A model generated the notes under the pieces. The model had not been told where the DNA came from, made no database searches, and saw nothing but the letters and a program-made list of their open reading frames with translations. From Balanoglossus misakiensis (taxonomy: Eukaryota; Hemichordata): 64,000 nt of DNA. The stretch covers positions 13,268,001 to 13,332,000 of the forward strand of contig CM082581.2 of NCBI GenBank assembly GCA_040954595.2, given 5' to 3'. A program made the translations under genes and the position numbers. Shown piece by piece: positions 11,549 through 26,640 of the stretch. Every line of letters starts with the position of its first letter. Within the stretch, counting starts at the first letter, position 1.

Positions 11549-12427
11549 CTTTTCAAAATAACTTTCAAGATAAAGGGCCTTGTCATGACCTCATTTGCCT
11601 TGCAGCGTTTAGGTCAAAAACAAAAGTAGTCCCTGTATCGTTTATAGGCGGCGCGCTTCAACTTCCATTCCTCGCCTCGTGAACTTGAAGTTGAGCAGAC
11701 TGGGGCAAAGTGTCACGAGTAGGATTGGGCAGATTGGATGAAAACAAACATAGGCGCCCGTATTGTGTGTAGTAAACTGGAAATATTCGGAAAAGGTTGG
11801 TTTTTGGGTTTGATGTAAAGTTTACATACACAAGTGCACGCCGAAAGTGATTTATGGCTAAGTTAGGTGGTCACTCACCATGGTGACTTGACTTCCCCGT
11901 ACGCCTGCGCTTTGGGACTCTTCTCCAAAACAGAAGTGTACACAGTGTGTATGTGAGGGTTACCATCGAAATTATTGTTTTGATTCAAGTGCTGGGAGAC
12001 ATTCCGAACATGTATGAGTAGCTGTCATCCAGAAATCGTAAGTTGTGCATGAACTTTTAGCTGTGGCAGTTTTGTGACGAGGCAATATACGCGGACCGGG
12101 TCGTCAAAACTCACCGCTTGTGTTGTACACGTCCCACAATAGTCATATAATTGCCCTGTCACAGAGGATAGAATACCCCTGTTTGTTATGTTTGATGCTG
12201 CGTCCCATAGGATCTCGTTTAATTTCAATATGCCACAGTATCCCGAGGGACTGTATGTACACGAAATAGTTACAAAGGGCACTAGCTTGTCGAGGCAACC
12301 AACTCTAACAAGTTGTGATCGGGAGGTGGCGCTGTAATGTTACCCCAAAGATGAGATGTTATTGCATGTGACATGTTTTCCTTTGCCACCCACAACTTTG
12401 ACCTTTGGTCTTGTGCATTCCCAGATA
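11549..12427. promoter_or_regulatory. Shared upstream region of TAPT1 and LRP2BP
   Basis: The two start codons diverge across 879 bp with no other gene between them, so the interval probably holds both promoters. On the plus strand a splice acceptor (GCATTCCCAG, ending near 12424) stands four bases before the LRP2BP ATG, which implies a non-coding first exon further upstream. No clear TATA box was seen. Bidirectional use is inferred from geometry only. Confidence 0.45.
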
Positions 12428-14361
<1,934 letters not shown>

Positions 14362-17300
14362 TGTTGCTCTGATCAACAACTGGTACACGGTCAATCAGAG
14401 CATCTTCATTGTAAATATGCATTCATCCATGACACATCACTGTACAAATGAACGTCAAATAGTTTGCTGTTATCAGAACCCAAGAAAAAAGGGCTTACGA
14501 ACATTAAATCAAGAATTTCAATAAAGTCGTATATTTTATTGTAAAATATGAATTCTCATTCCCACACGGGCATGAAAGAAGAAATATGTATATATATCTT
14601 ATGAAAGTTTTTTGTGAATTTATCCAGTAAATTAAGTTTTCCAGAAGATGCATCATATGACCTAACAAAGACACAATGTTTAATTTAATATTAGTCTATT
14701 TAGTCTAATTTTCAAGGTGCGTAATGTATAAACTTTGGAAGTCTGACTTAGAAATGTTATCAGTGAAGTTTACCATACACAGGGGCAGGTCAAAGGTGCT
14801 CAGGTCAAACTCATTTCGTCTCCATTCTACAGTTGAGAATGTCAAGTACAGTTACTGTGTGCCAACTGATAATGTACTTCAATTGACCAGTCTCTGGTCA
14901 CTAGACAAGTACTGTTCAAGGTCAGCTGGACAAATTGTTGTGTGATATGGTCATTTTTGTTTGTCAGAGAACTCTGTATATTGCTGTTCAATATGTAAAA
15001 ATGTATTTCGGAAAATGTTGTAATGATAATGGTAGGTTTTGGTACCTGAAGTTGATTTTGTACAGCGAGATTGTGGTAGCTTTCAGTGAAGATTGTACAG
15101 TACTTAGTCCTTACTGTTTACAGTGATTTACCGATGAAGCATTGAATTATGTGAATTGTGGATTTGTAATAAAATTTTAGTGAAAAACCCTTGAAGCTGG
15201 TTTGTCAAATATGTACATGTTGTATTTGTTGTGTAACTTCAAACCAGTGTCATGGTAACAGGGAAACCAGCTAACAGTACTCTTGCCAAAATCAAATTCC
15301 ACACCATCTCTGTTGGATCTAGCACCATGGCAGATACACAACTATTATAATGCAGCTGTCAATGTGTTGACCAGTAATTTATGTCTTCACTTGGACTACA
15401 CTGGAATTTAGTCTCATATGGTGCATAAGATGTCTCCGATATATGAAAAAACCATGGTTTAACACTGTACAAGTACACACACATATTGTATCTGTACAGA
15501 AATTAATCTATGATATCCCCCCACCCCGTACAAGGATCAGCAAAGGTAAAGATCAAGCCAACCCTACATTTGATTTTAAGGCAGATTTGCATGCATAAAG
15601 GAATATAATGGTGTGAAAAAAACAAGACACAATTGTTTTGTAATTCTTTAAGTTTACAGTCAAATTTAATGTTTATAAATACTCAATAAAGACAACATAC
15701 AAAAGAAAATCATTTACAAACATCCCCTTCTGATTTATCTGGCTTACAACATTAGCATTATGACAGCATCTGTGATCTTGGTGTATGCTAAACAACTTCT
15801 CAACCACCTCAACCAATCACAAGCTTCACCAAATGCACCTGGTGAATGGCACGTTTTGATTGGATAGTTGTCAGTCAGTTCCCTTGTCACATGGTCAGTG
15901 AGGTGCCACTTCCATCATTCGAAACTCAATCTTTGACGTGTGAACATCATGGCTGAAAGTAGTGTGACCACAACGACCTATTCATTACCCAGAAGAATTT
16001 CCGACAACCGAGTGAAAGTGAAGGTCAGGACTGTGATGATGTGAACTGGATTTTTTCAAGATTTTGGCAGCCTCATTGAAGATAATGTACAGAAACCATC
16101 GGTTATGGAAAGTGACTTGAAGAAAATCGAGGGTGACTGTTCTCCTGGCTTGCAGCCCCATTGCGCACATCATGTACTGTAAGTAACAGTTTTCTGTCAT
16201 TTTTTTCTCAAAACATGTAAATTTAAAGTTATTCCACCGATTAGGAACTATCGATTGTATGTCAGCAAAGAACTTCAAGGAAGTTCTGGTTCATCAAAAG
16301 TGAAACTTTCAGTCTAAATCGTGTGCACGGTAGAAATGCAAGCCCAACCAAAGGTCATGCCCAGCGCAGAGATCAGGAGAAAGATGGCCGAACCTAGTAT
16401 GCGCACCTGGAAGTACTTCCAGAGGAGGCAGCATTTCTAATTTGTTTTCTTTTGTGTTGTGAGTGAATGTTATTAGGCCAGGTGCAGTGCAATATCTCAG
16501 TGGACAAAATGCAAAATAGCACTGATTATGTCCCAAGAGAACAAAGAGTCTGGGCACTTGTAGTAATGTAATGGAGACTTAGGAATCTTGCTCTGCAAAA
16601 ATCATAAACATATATTTTACATAATTTACATGCTGAATAAGACTAGATAAATAACTCAAAAAGTTCTGATTGTTAGATAAACAGAGCCATGATGGCAAGA
16701 CTTCAGTCTGGTTTATTTCAAAACCTTGTTCCTGATAAATAGCACACATAAAACCCAAGAGTTTGTAATAATCAGAACCCATGCAAATAAATTTACACTT
16801 CCGTTGTCAATAGGACAAAACAAACACATTATAATGGAAAAGCACAAACCTTTAACATTTGGAGGACTTTAACATACATGTAAGACATAATGAACAAAAC
16901 CAAAACATCTGTGTATAGTACAGTATCTTTAAATTAATACCCAAAAAGGTCACATCAGACTATACAAGATATACATACAAGTACTAAGCATCACAACGAA
17001 ATGATATAGTTCTGGAAAAAATACTGGTTTAGTTTGTTGTTCGCTTTCTGTACATCAATGATCATCATTGTTGAAAATAATTATAAAGACGCGAGAACTA
17101 TTACCACGTTGTTAGTGAATCATTATCTCTTCCCTGATAGCCTGAACCTCATGTTCAATTCCCTGTTTCCCTTCATATAAAACCCTTCTCCTAATAGATG
17201 CAACATCCTTGCTGTTGATCCCTAGTAGACTAAAAACCTTACCCTATCCCCAAAGATGACTACCACCCTTTCTGGCTCTAATGCCCAAATACCCCTAACC

Positions 17301-17661
17301 CTTCTGCTAGCCACCTCCGAGGGAGCAATTCTTTCCTTGCTTAAAATACGGTGGGTGATCATGTCAAGTGAAAAAATGTACAGTTCACATGTGTTTTAAA
17401 AGATCTTATGAATGATGTATTGTGTGATCAAAGCTTATAATTTTAATATGCAAAAATCATGTTTTAACAAAATTAGTAAAAGCTGTGTTAAATCTTGAGA
17501 GAACAAAAATCTCTCTGTAACAAACTTTTAAATCTGATCAGTTTCACATCATTACATGTTGAAAATATTTCTTTTTGATAAAAACAATGTTTCAGTCTTT
17601 CATGAGGATGTTGAAAATAATACTTTGGATTGATCTGAACCCTTGACGCTGTCATGAAATA
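14362..17661. other. Intergenic region between LRP2BP and SPEF1 ends
   Basis: No gene is supported in this 3.3-kb tail-to-tail interval. It contains the LRP2BP poly(A) signal and scattered AT-rich sequence. Minus-strand ORFs of 67-97 codons (15985-16782) lack recognisable domains or splice logic. A minus-strand ATTAAA (forward TTTAAT near 17438) could end the SPEF1 transcript about 220 nt past its stop. Confidence 0.5.
14520..14525 (+). terminator. LRP2BP poly(A) signal AATAAA
   Basis: A canonical AATAAA stands 158 nt past the LRP2BP stop codon on the plus strand, a normal 3' UTR length. Confidence 0.6.
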
Positions 17662-20600
17662 CTATGATCCGTACCCATGGCCATCCCGCTGCCCTCGTTT
17701 CTGTAAATCCTCTATCCTAATATCTTTTAAATGAAGTAAATGTTCCAATCTTCGAACTTTTGCTTGAAGAATCTGAAGAAAAAATGAAGGAATATTGGAC
17801 ATGTTAGGAAACTGACTGTGACAGTTTATTACAATGTGAATGGCAAAGCATCACAACATTTAAGTTTTCACAGCAATGACAGATAACAAGGGTGGGGGAG
17901 GGAGGTCCATCATAGAAAGGTTTAACCAGTCTTCATACCTGTACAGTTTCTTGAGATGCTAATAATGCTTGTTCTTTCTCTTCCAATAAGAGCCTCACTT
18001 CTGGACTCAGTTGTATGTCATTCACGTGTGTTAACGACTTCGTCCTTGGAACAGGTCTGTTGAGTATATTAATTAAAAGAAAACATGAATCAATAATCAA
18101 GTGACTACTAATTCATAACACATAAATGTACTGGGTCAAAGCAGAGTTTACTGATATTGTGATTTTGTTCTGTGATGTAATCATGATTGACAACATCGCC
18201 ATGCAACTTCAATTAAGTAGATCAACTGTTAATCATAGACTGTTACCTTAGTTACAGATACATACACTTATGAAGCACAAAACATCTTTTATAAAAGTCA
18301 CTTCAAAATCCAAACCTTACCCATAGATGTTAACTGGCATCTTTCTGTTAGAGCATTTAATATAACAAAAAGCAACACACACAAACAAACAAAAAATTGC
18401 AGTTTAGAATTTGTTAGTGCTTGCAAGTGGACTATTACACCATAGCTCAGATGTTGATGACCAAAACCCGATTGTCAGCAATCGATATAGAAGAATGTCG
18501 TACTTGGTTGGTTGACTCCTGATTCGACTTTGACTTTGAAAAGTGACCAATTCAATGATTGGCATTTCAGTGAGACAGAAGAGATTCTGTATGAAACTTC
18601 TGGGGTTGAGAGTTTTAGTGTGGATATTGTTAGCTAAGGAAATATTCTGGCAAGTGGGGATTTAATTAATGACAGGCAAGAATGTACAGGGGGAATGTGA
18701 CATGAACAAAGTGTTGGGTGACTAATTTGATGTCATGAATAATATATTGCTAACCAGAGAATGGTCTTGTTAATTAACTTAACAGAACGTAAAGACAGCT
18801 AGCTAAAATCACCACAGCAATCAAACAACTATAACCTTGTCTCCCCTAAGTATGTATCTTGGAATGATCCAACTTTTGATGTAATACACACTTAGCAGGA
18901 CCATCCCAATACATGAGGAGGGGTGAGTCATCAAAATTACCTTGTAGTAAATTTCTTGAGACTGTACAACCAAACCAGAGAATAAGAAAACATAATAAAT
19001 GGGACATGCAAGTGGGAAAACAGTGCCAGGAAATAGAGTGAAGGAATTTGTTATAAAATACTGACAGAAAGTTGACTTTTAAAGGGAGGCAATCATCTGA
19101 GCATTTGACTTCTGCACTGCCCTTACTAGTCTTGTTGGTACAGTCCTTCCATGTAACTGAAAAGTAAAGCAGTATGTTACGTACCCTTGGAGGTATCCCG
19201 GATCTTTGTCAACACTTGTATGTGATGGATTTGTGTGAACTTTTTGACGTCCGACTGGTGGATGTCTGGTCCCTCTCCCTGAAGTAAAGCAAGAAATACT
19301 TCAAGTGAGACAGTATAACAAACTGCACTTCATCATGTCTGAGGTGTCTACAGTCACCAAACATGATCATGCTTCACATTCCATGTGTTATCATGGATCT
19401 ATTGATTTGTTCATTTGGTTTGGTCCCTACATCAAACCTTGTGCTATCAGAAATCAGTTGACCCCTCTGTTTAGAAGATACCTGTCACTGATTGGTCTGC
19501 ATATTGGTAATTTGCATATTAGTATCAAATATATGTAAGGCATGGATCAATTTGAACATAAAAAATAGAACATCTGCCATCATACCTTTGCTCCTGTCTG
19601 ATCTGTCTGTGTCATTGCCAGGTTGGCGAAAACTTCCAACTTCTTGGCCGTTGAAGTAACCATCAGGTGATATCTGCAAGATTAGTGGTAAACAATGCAG
19701 TAAATTAAAAACTACATCACGGCTGCTTTTCTAAATATATTTCTTACTAAAACATTCTTTACGATAACCTATCAACTGAACTGCCAAGAAATATGCAATA
19801 ATCCATACCTGTGGTAAAGGCTTGGATGCTGGGAAACCTGTACCACCTCCTTGATTATTCTTGTTCCGTGCGTACATTTCAGTCTTTCTCCTGAGTTGAT
19901 GCAAGACGACTTCAACAACGCCAGGTTTGCTGCTTGCAATCTGTCGCACAACATTCTCTGGAACATTGTAGTTGAGTTTTGATAACACTTTCCTGTCGAA
20001 TGAGAAATAATTAAACAGGCTAAAAATGGTGCATTTCTCCAGCCAAGTTGTTTCAACTTAACTTCAGTTCTTCTTTTATTGAAACTATGGTTGCCAATAA
20101 GAGGTCAGGTGACAAACAAGCCACTTCAATAGACTCACCTGTTGAGAATTCCCCAATTGCTCATTTTCTGTTGCATGGAGTTTGCCGGTGTGTAGTTGTG
20201 AATCTCAACAAGTTTCGGAATAAAATGCTTCACTATCTCGGCAACCATGACTGTGAAGGAGAAAAAGCACAAAGCAACTAAACAAAAGTGTTAGGATCAC
20301 AAACTTGGAAGAGTACATTTCCAAGTTTGTGATATACATCAATGGATGTTTGGCATTTTTTTATACACAGGAGGGTGTGACATCCAATGTTGCCACATTT
20401 CCTATTGTCTATCAGTCAACAGTAACTTTAAATGTAATTTATAGGTAATCCGTATAGATATGAAAACTGCTTATAATTATTACCAGTGTACATACATAAT
20501 TACTCAAGTGAACTGCAGTGTGTACATTTGACATAGATTCTCTACATCATTTAGATGTCAGTGCAGTTGGGTATATTACTTATCCATGTACTTATCACGG

Positions 20601-20893
20601 TCACTCACCGTGTACTTATCAACAATTGTACATTTCTTAATTTAATATGTATGTAGGTCTCTACACCCTGGTTGTATGTGAACTTGTGTTTTGTGTTTGT
20701 ACTCACCGCCATCTGCAAAGTCCCTTGTGATGTTTCGTTTTGGTCTTGTGAGAGGGATTTCGTCAATCCATGAGAATAAATCTTGTAACTGTTCTTCGGT
20801 TAGCTCAGCCATTTGCACGTCTTCATCTCCTATGTTCACATCTACTGGTACGGGTTCCTGTTTCGTGGCCTGACTTTTGGCATCTGGCTTCAT
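17662..20893 (-). CDS. SPEF1: Sperm flagellar protein 1 (CLAMP), CH domain
   Basis: Microtubule-binding protein of motile cilia; the mammalian form acts in the axonemal central apparatus and in epithelial microtubule bundles. Seven exons in phase: 20893-20707, 20250-20139, 19992-19809, 19673-19586, 19278-19185, 18056-17939, 17772-17662, giving 297 aa (human 236). The calponin-homology domain spans about residues 30-140: LFSWIDEIPLTRPKRNITRD, FADGVMVAEIVKHFIPKLVE, QQKMSNWGILNRKVLSKLNY. A variable, probably disordered linker follows. The end carries the conserved coiled coil: RLLLEEKEQALLASQETV and ILQAKVRRLEHLLHLKDIRI. Compared with human there is an N-terminal extension of nearly 30 residues (MKPDAKSQATKQEP...) and a longer linker. 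The ATG at 20893 is the first in the exon; initiation further in cannot be excluded. Confidence 0.95.
20296..20333. repeat. Perfect 15-bp-arm hairpin in SPEF1 intron 1
   Basis: Arms ATCACAAACTTGGAA (20296-20310) and its exact reverse complement (20319-20333) enclose an 8-bp loop. Unlike the hairpin at 6.7 kb it has no flanking direct repeats. It lies 46 bp past the exon 2 acceptor side, inside the intron. Confidence 0.8.
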
Positions 20894-23800
20894 CGAGACA
20901 AATTTTCAAGTATTTTCTGTTAACTTTCGAGTTCTTGGCGTCTAAATATGCGATCCTGTGACACTTTCAGTGGTCAGACGCTTGTTATAATGTGTGTGAT
21001 CGATTAAGACTGCCTCCAACACGTATACACGAGTGCGATCGAGTGGAGATTAGCACAAATATTGTCTATTGCTAGACGGCGGCCATATTGGCTGTTGTCA
21101 CAACAATCAAACGCAACAACTACATTGGTGACGTCACAAAATATCACTATCGGCGCGCGCACTGCAGTGTCGATGAGATCCAGAAAAGATAATTTGGCCA
21201 TTGGCGGCGCTGTTGTCGATTGTGATGAGCTTGATGCATCACGCCTACGCCAGCTGCTACGTAATAGTACTACTAGTATTCCTTGACTGCTCCGGACGGC
21301 TTTTACCTCTTGTCATAATCCTCGTTAACTTTGAATCAAGTGCCCCCCGCCCAAGAGAAAAGAAAAGAAAAAAAAGTTTTGGAGTTTTCTCACACGCTTA
21401 CTTTCCTTTCGCGCAAAAAAAAAATATTGGCAGCGAACTAACATTCAAGTTCAACATTTCCAAGAATCGCTTTCTAAACCTGGCGACTTGGGCGCTACAT
21501 CAGACTTCCATTACATTCGTGACACGTCTAGATGCACGCGCTAAAATGCGCTGAAATAAATTTCATTTTTTTATTCTTTCTGCACAGAGGTCGTCGTAAA
21601 TGGGTCAGGCAAATCCTTGAGTTACGCAACAGTCTTTAATATACTCCGACATTCCAAAGTCGCTTTGGGAGTCTTTACGCCAGAAAACACATTGTACCAG
21701 GATTTGGCAAAGGCAGAGTGGGTTTCTTATGGTAACAAGGTAAACGGGTAAACAGAGGCGACTTGTGCCGTCTCCTTTCTGTTTGACCATGAATGATCAT
21801 GGCGTAACCCGTCGCTCGAGGGCGCTCGTTGCACTCCCCATCTTAGAAGATATCAATATTTTCCAAGTGGTCAATATCCGTTACTGGTGATGGTGGTTGG
21901 GGGTTTGGTGTTGAGCAGAGAGAGAACATCAAAACCAAGGTCACTTTCTGAGCACTCGTTTCGTTCATGTTGTGAAAACAAGAACTCTCACTTTGACCCC
22001 TTTCGGCCCTGCCTTTACATGCTTCGGTCCACTATTTACTGGCGAAACCGAGACAGGATATGCGCAGACATCACCATGACAACACGTCAAATGCTAAACG
22101 TGACCGGATGTCAAAATCGAATGGCGATAATTATCCACGGAAATTATCTCTTGTAAGAATCCCATGCATTATAGTCCTCGTCATTCGACCAGTACGTGCA
22201 TTTCGAGAAGAGGGTTACATTTTAGAAACGCCGTAGCTGATTCCAGTTTCTGATTCACAAACACGTCTTGTCCTCCGTAGATTGGGTGTGTCAACGACCC
22301 TGGCATCAGTATTCTGTAAAATTCTGGCACTTTCTCTGAGATCGGGTCTAACAAAGGTTTCCGAAGTCAATTCTTACATAACGCCACGGTGCTGAAACAC
22401 CTACGTCACTACGCATCCTTTATGCAAAAGACGTCGTCATTTCATTAGTTTTCTTTTGCCAATGGCATGCTCACTGTTGTTTGTAAAGAAGATGTCGTCA
22501 CTCCCGTGACCGGAGCAAGACAACTTCACTTCAAGGATGTGGCCAATGGCTATCTGACAAAACAATAATGAGGAGCTTTGCCACTGGCTGCGTAATTTCC
22601 TTTAGAAAATTGCCTTTGGACAGAGGGGAGAACTTCAAACAGATTTGGACAAATGTCTCCATTGGCATAATCTACTTCCCAAACACCAGTATATGTTTGG
22701 CTTTTAAACGCATATTTGTCAGCATCTGTGAAACTGTTGTTAATCCGACTAGACGTTCAAAGTCTTAATTTTAGTATATGCAATGATAATTTCTCATTAA
22801 AAATTAACAATTACCGTTCTATAGCTCTCTTATATCATCAAGGTTCTTAGATACCGTTCTGTATCTTCGTTTTCAACATTTTAATCGAGAAGGACCATGA
22901 ACAAAATGGTCTTAAGCTTCCCATACCAAACACACTCATCAGTGAAAAATCTACCATATTGTATACACACATGTTTCTGTTTTGATTCTGTCTGTCTGTC
23001 TGTCTGTCGATCGATTCTCATATTTCTAAAAAAAAATAGACTCATAGGCTTGATGTTATTGGACTTGGTGACTTTAATACATTCACACAGGTGGACATCG
23101 ATAGAAAATGCTTCTTTAAAAATGTAATCTCTCTTTTAAAATTATTTACAGAAGGCTAAAATTTTCAACCTATTGATACTGGTTAATCATGTGCAACTTA
23201 CTAAATCAACATCAGATCACATCTCTGAAGTACTTCCATAGCAAAAAGTACAAAAAGCAATTTACAATTCAAAATTCGATAGGCCTAAAATAAAAGTCTT
23301 TTCAAACCGACATTTTATACATATATTTACAAAAGTGCATGCCCCTTCCTTCGAAGTGTTATCTATTTGTTGCGTTTGAGTACTAACACGAGCAGTGTGA
23401 TATGCCCCCCCCCTCCCCAGGGTATCATACACCGACAGGTCACTTGACGTTGGCGGCCGTTAACCCAACACTTTTCCAATACAGTGCTAGTACTCAATAT
23501 GCCCTCCGTCCATCATCTCCTATGATACAATGGTGCGTAACACACACGAAAACATGATATTAGAAGTCACTCGTTTTGTTTTAAAAATCGATCAAGAAAA
23601 TGAGGGACGGAACTGCCTTTCAATTCTACTGATAATAGTGCATTTATCCTTTCAAATTCGGAGATTCACAGTTAATACCACGCTTTCGAAATTTAGAAAA
23701 ATAGATTCTGTTTGGTTTCATCGACCGACGAAACAATTTATCCAATCTATATCAAACATCCCTGTCTCCGACATAGTACACACGTTTTGTTGTTCTTGAT

Positions 23801-24132
23801 ACTTTCAAATTCGCTGGGTTCTACTATCTGGTATGAAAATAAGTTCATTCTGTTTGAAGGAGAAAACGTCAGCTGATTGTTTCTTTGTTTCTGTGGCGGT
23901 CGGCCTTCCCGAGTTTCACGTAGTACACATTTCTGTCCTTGCCAATTGTCTCAATACGCACCATGACACATCCACAGTCCGAGCAAACAGTTTCCCCCGT
24001 ATTTCAGCCAAACGACCTCTTCGTCATGCAAACAGGTCATTCGGCCGGAACTGCATTCTTGTACCCCCAGTAAATGTTAGTGTTGGCCGGAAAATGCTGA
24101 TTTCTTTAGCAGATTGGCCTTATGTGCGCGAT
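20894..24132. other. Intergenic region upstream of SPEF1
   Basis: No gene is supported over 3.2 kb. The first 400 bp (20894-21300) is richer in GC and CpG than the surroundings and includes CGGCGGCCATATTGG near 21076; it is the likely SPEF1 promoter. A TCTG tetranucleotide repeat lies near 22987-23008 and a C-rich run near 23406. ORFs of 60-117 codons here show no domain. The part nearest 24132 should contain the 3' UTR of the Ig-like gene; I found no convincing poly(A) signal. Confidence 0.45.
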
Positions 24133-26640
24133 CTAGTGAGCAAGAAGTGACAGTACTGCGCACACCAACGCCAAAAATACGTTCACGGCAACAATTGTAC
24201 TACCTGCAACCAAGAAAAAAAAAGATGTGCCATCAGTAACTTGGCAGTTTGAGTGAAATTACTGCGCAATGCTCTTTCCCCCCTTCCCTCCTTCTCTCCC
24301 CTCTCAAAGTGTAATTGTTTCGAGGGAGAATTTATTGGTCTCTTTCTGTCTCTTGAAACTTGTGTAAATCGCCGGAACTTATTGGGTCGATATTCCTCAT
24401 GAATAGTCAGACACAGGTGATGCGGGAGTTCAGTGATGTTATCCGTATTACCGTATTACTGTTAGTCTTGAGTGAAGTACAAAAAAAGAATAAAGTCTTA
24501 CCTGAGCATGTAATAGAAGTGCATTTGATACTGTCTCCATCTCCTCCAGTCATCAATGACCAGGTGGCAGAAGTACTCGGTTCAACTCTCAAACACACGT
24601 GAGTGATGTCATCGCAATTGACGCTGGTAAAATCGAGAGTGACTGCCAGGCCTGAGAACGTGTAGGATCCGCCGGCGCTGAGGTCGGCGGTCTGCTGGGC
24701 TGAGGTCAGAGTGACCGTCACTTCGGTAGACGTCGGGCTGCCGCCGTCGCTGTCGGACGAGTAGACGGTCACTTCCCAATTGTCGCTGCCGGAAATCGCC
24801 GCCGAATCGTTGCTGCTCTCCACGGTGCAGTCGAAATCGATGGCTTGTCCGCCGCCGACGGCCACGATCAGATCATCGGGATCATTTATGGAGACGTCGG
24901 TGATGTTCAGATCGACTTCTGTTGATGCTGTGAAAAGCAGGAAAAGTATTCGACAAGAGTTAGGGAAGTTTCTCGAACAACTTGATTCCTTGAACCAGCA
25001 AAGTCAAAACGTTATTCGATTAACTGATAATTACAGCCGCGATTTACCATGTAAAGAAATCTTAGACAAAACAACACCAACTGTTGTTTCTTGTAACATC
25101 ACCCATGGTCTCGTCCCTATACTCATTTGTTCTCGTAACTGGCCAACAGGTAGAAATAGGCCTACATAAATTAATATTCGACATAAAATAAACTTACCAA
25201 CAGTACTCTGTTCTTGAGTACCTGCTGTTGTCGCTTCTTCTGTGGTCTGAGCTGCAATTATAAATTACAAATTAAATTAATACTTAATTCTTACTGGCAA
25301 TGCAATAAGCGTGATTTTCCTATTATTAATTAAAAAGATTATGATCCATGTGTAGAATGTGAATATCACAAATTTTATGAATGCAGTATGTGGCTCTTAC
25401 CAAGCGTTCTGCTGACAAACAGCACCATGAAAATTGCAAAAATTGCCGTTTTAAATGCCTGTGGAGATAAAAATGTATAAAATGTTATTGTGGTTTGGTT
25501 ATTTTAAAACACAGACTTTAATGGGTGCCCGCAACCGACAATCTCAGCATACGCGTTACGTAACGAGTAGCGATTTTTTGTCCCGAGAGTGTTTATTCAT
25601 AAGCCTCTTCACTTTCCATTCAAAGGTCAGCTACCATTACAATTCCAATATCATTACGTAACGACCTTTATCCCGCCATCTTGCCCAGTAAAACGCTTCA
25701 CTGCGTTGCTAAGCTATGGAAACAGACAAACACACCGTCTTACACCGAGGATTATAGCAGCAGCCTACGGGGGCACATAAAATGAGCGTGTGATCTCTCA
25801 CGTTGAAAATGATCAAGAAAACACTCATAAACCGCGGACATCGTGAGATTTTTCGGGTAACGAGAAAAAAAAGTGGCCATATTATGGAAACGAAGCTGTA
25901 TTACGTATTTTATGACGATACGAGGAATTTGACGTTTACAGAAAACTGAAAATGTACGCCACAAATATGGCGTCATGTACAATGTACGCACATATAGGAC
26001 TACAGTAGATGGGATTAAAGAACTCCCCCCTTTTTAACTACCATGCTGTGATGTGGTTCATATAATGTAATAAAAAAGAAACCGGGGCGTAGTTGCGAAA
26101 GAAACCCTTTCAATCGATTTCTAGAACTGCTACTGACACGCTCATTAAATCTTACGATGTGAAAGACAACTGTGCGTCAGACATTTAAACAAGGTCTTGT
26201 TCATGTCCACGAGGAAGAACTTGTATAAAAGAGGAAGACATTTAGAATGCAACTTGCTCTAGAGAAAAAAACATAGCTGATAATTAACTGTAAAATGCCG
26301 TTAGTAAGTTTGTATGTGACTTCTGCAAATCACTTGTTGTTTTAATGAGGTGTTAATGGCTTTTTCTTATCTGCTTGTGGGCGCTGCTAAAATACATGAA
26401 CGTGGAAGAAAACGACAAAAATGTTGTAATATTGGTAAAATAATTTCATCGCGAGCATTTAAAAGAATGCGCGTTCGATACATCGTGTGTAATTCTTGTA
26501 TGGTCTTTCTAAGTTCATTTCCAACTCAGATTCCTAGAAAACATATTAGTCGCCGCGGCCAATTTTCACATCGGTTTGTGCGTTTCTTGAACCAGACACT
26601 GAAGAAGATGAGAAAAAGATGAGTATTTTGAACTTACCAT
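24133..26640 (-). CDS. Secreted Ig-like protein, probably GPI-anchored
   Basis: Not a named family I can identify, but the gene model is strong. Exons: 26640-26638 (only the ATG, followed by GTAAGT), 25458-25401, 25251-25198, 24927-24502, 24203-24133; total 203 aa. Exon 2 encodes a signal peptide (MAFKTAIFAIFMVLFVSRTL). Exon 3 is an 18-residue Thr/Glu-rich stalk. Exon 4 (142 codons) is an Ig-like beta-sandwich domain with DFDC, NWEVTVYSS, SVNCDDITHVCLRVEP and ATWSLMTGG, plus two N-glycosylation sequons (NIT, NDS). Exon 5 supplies a small-residue site (SGS) and a hydrophobic tail, VAVNVFLALVCAVLSLL, ending AH-stop. With no cytoplasmic basic residues after the hydrophobic stretch, a GPI signal is likelier than a transmembrane anchor. 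Likely a cell-surface adhesion or recognition protein; ligand unknown. Confidence 0.85.

Noticed and set aside
24780-25169. 129-codon plus-strand ORF
   Set aside because: Antisense to exon 4 of the Ig-like gene and running into its intron; no domain.
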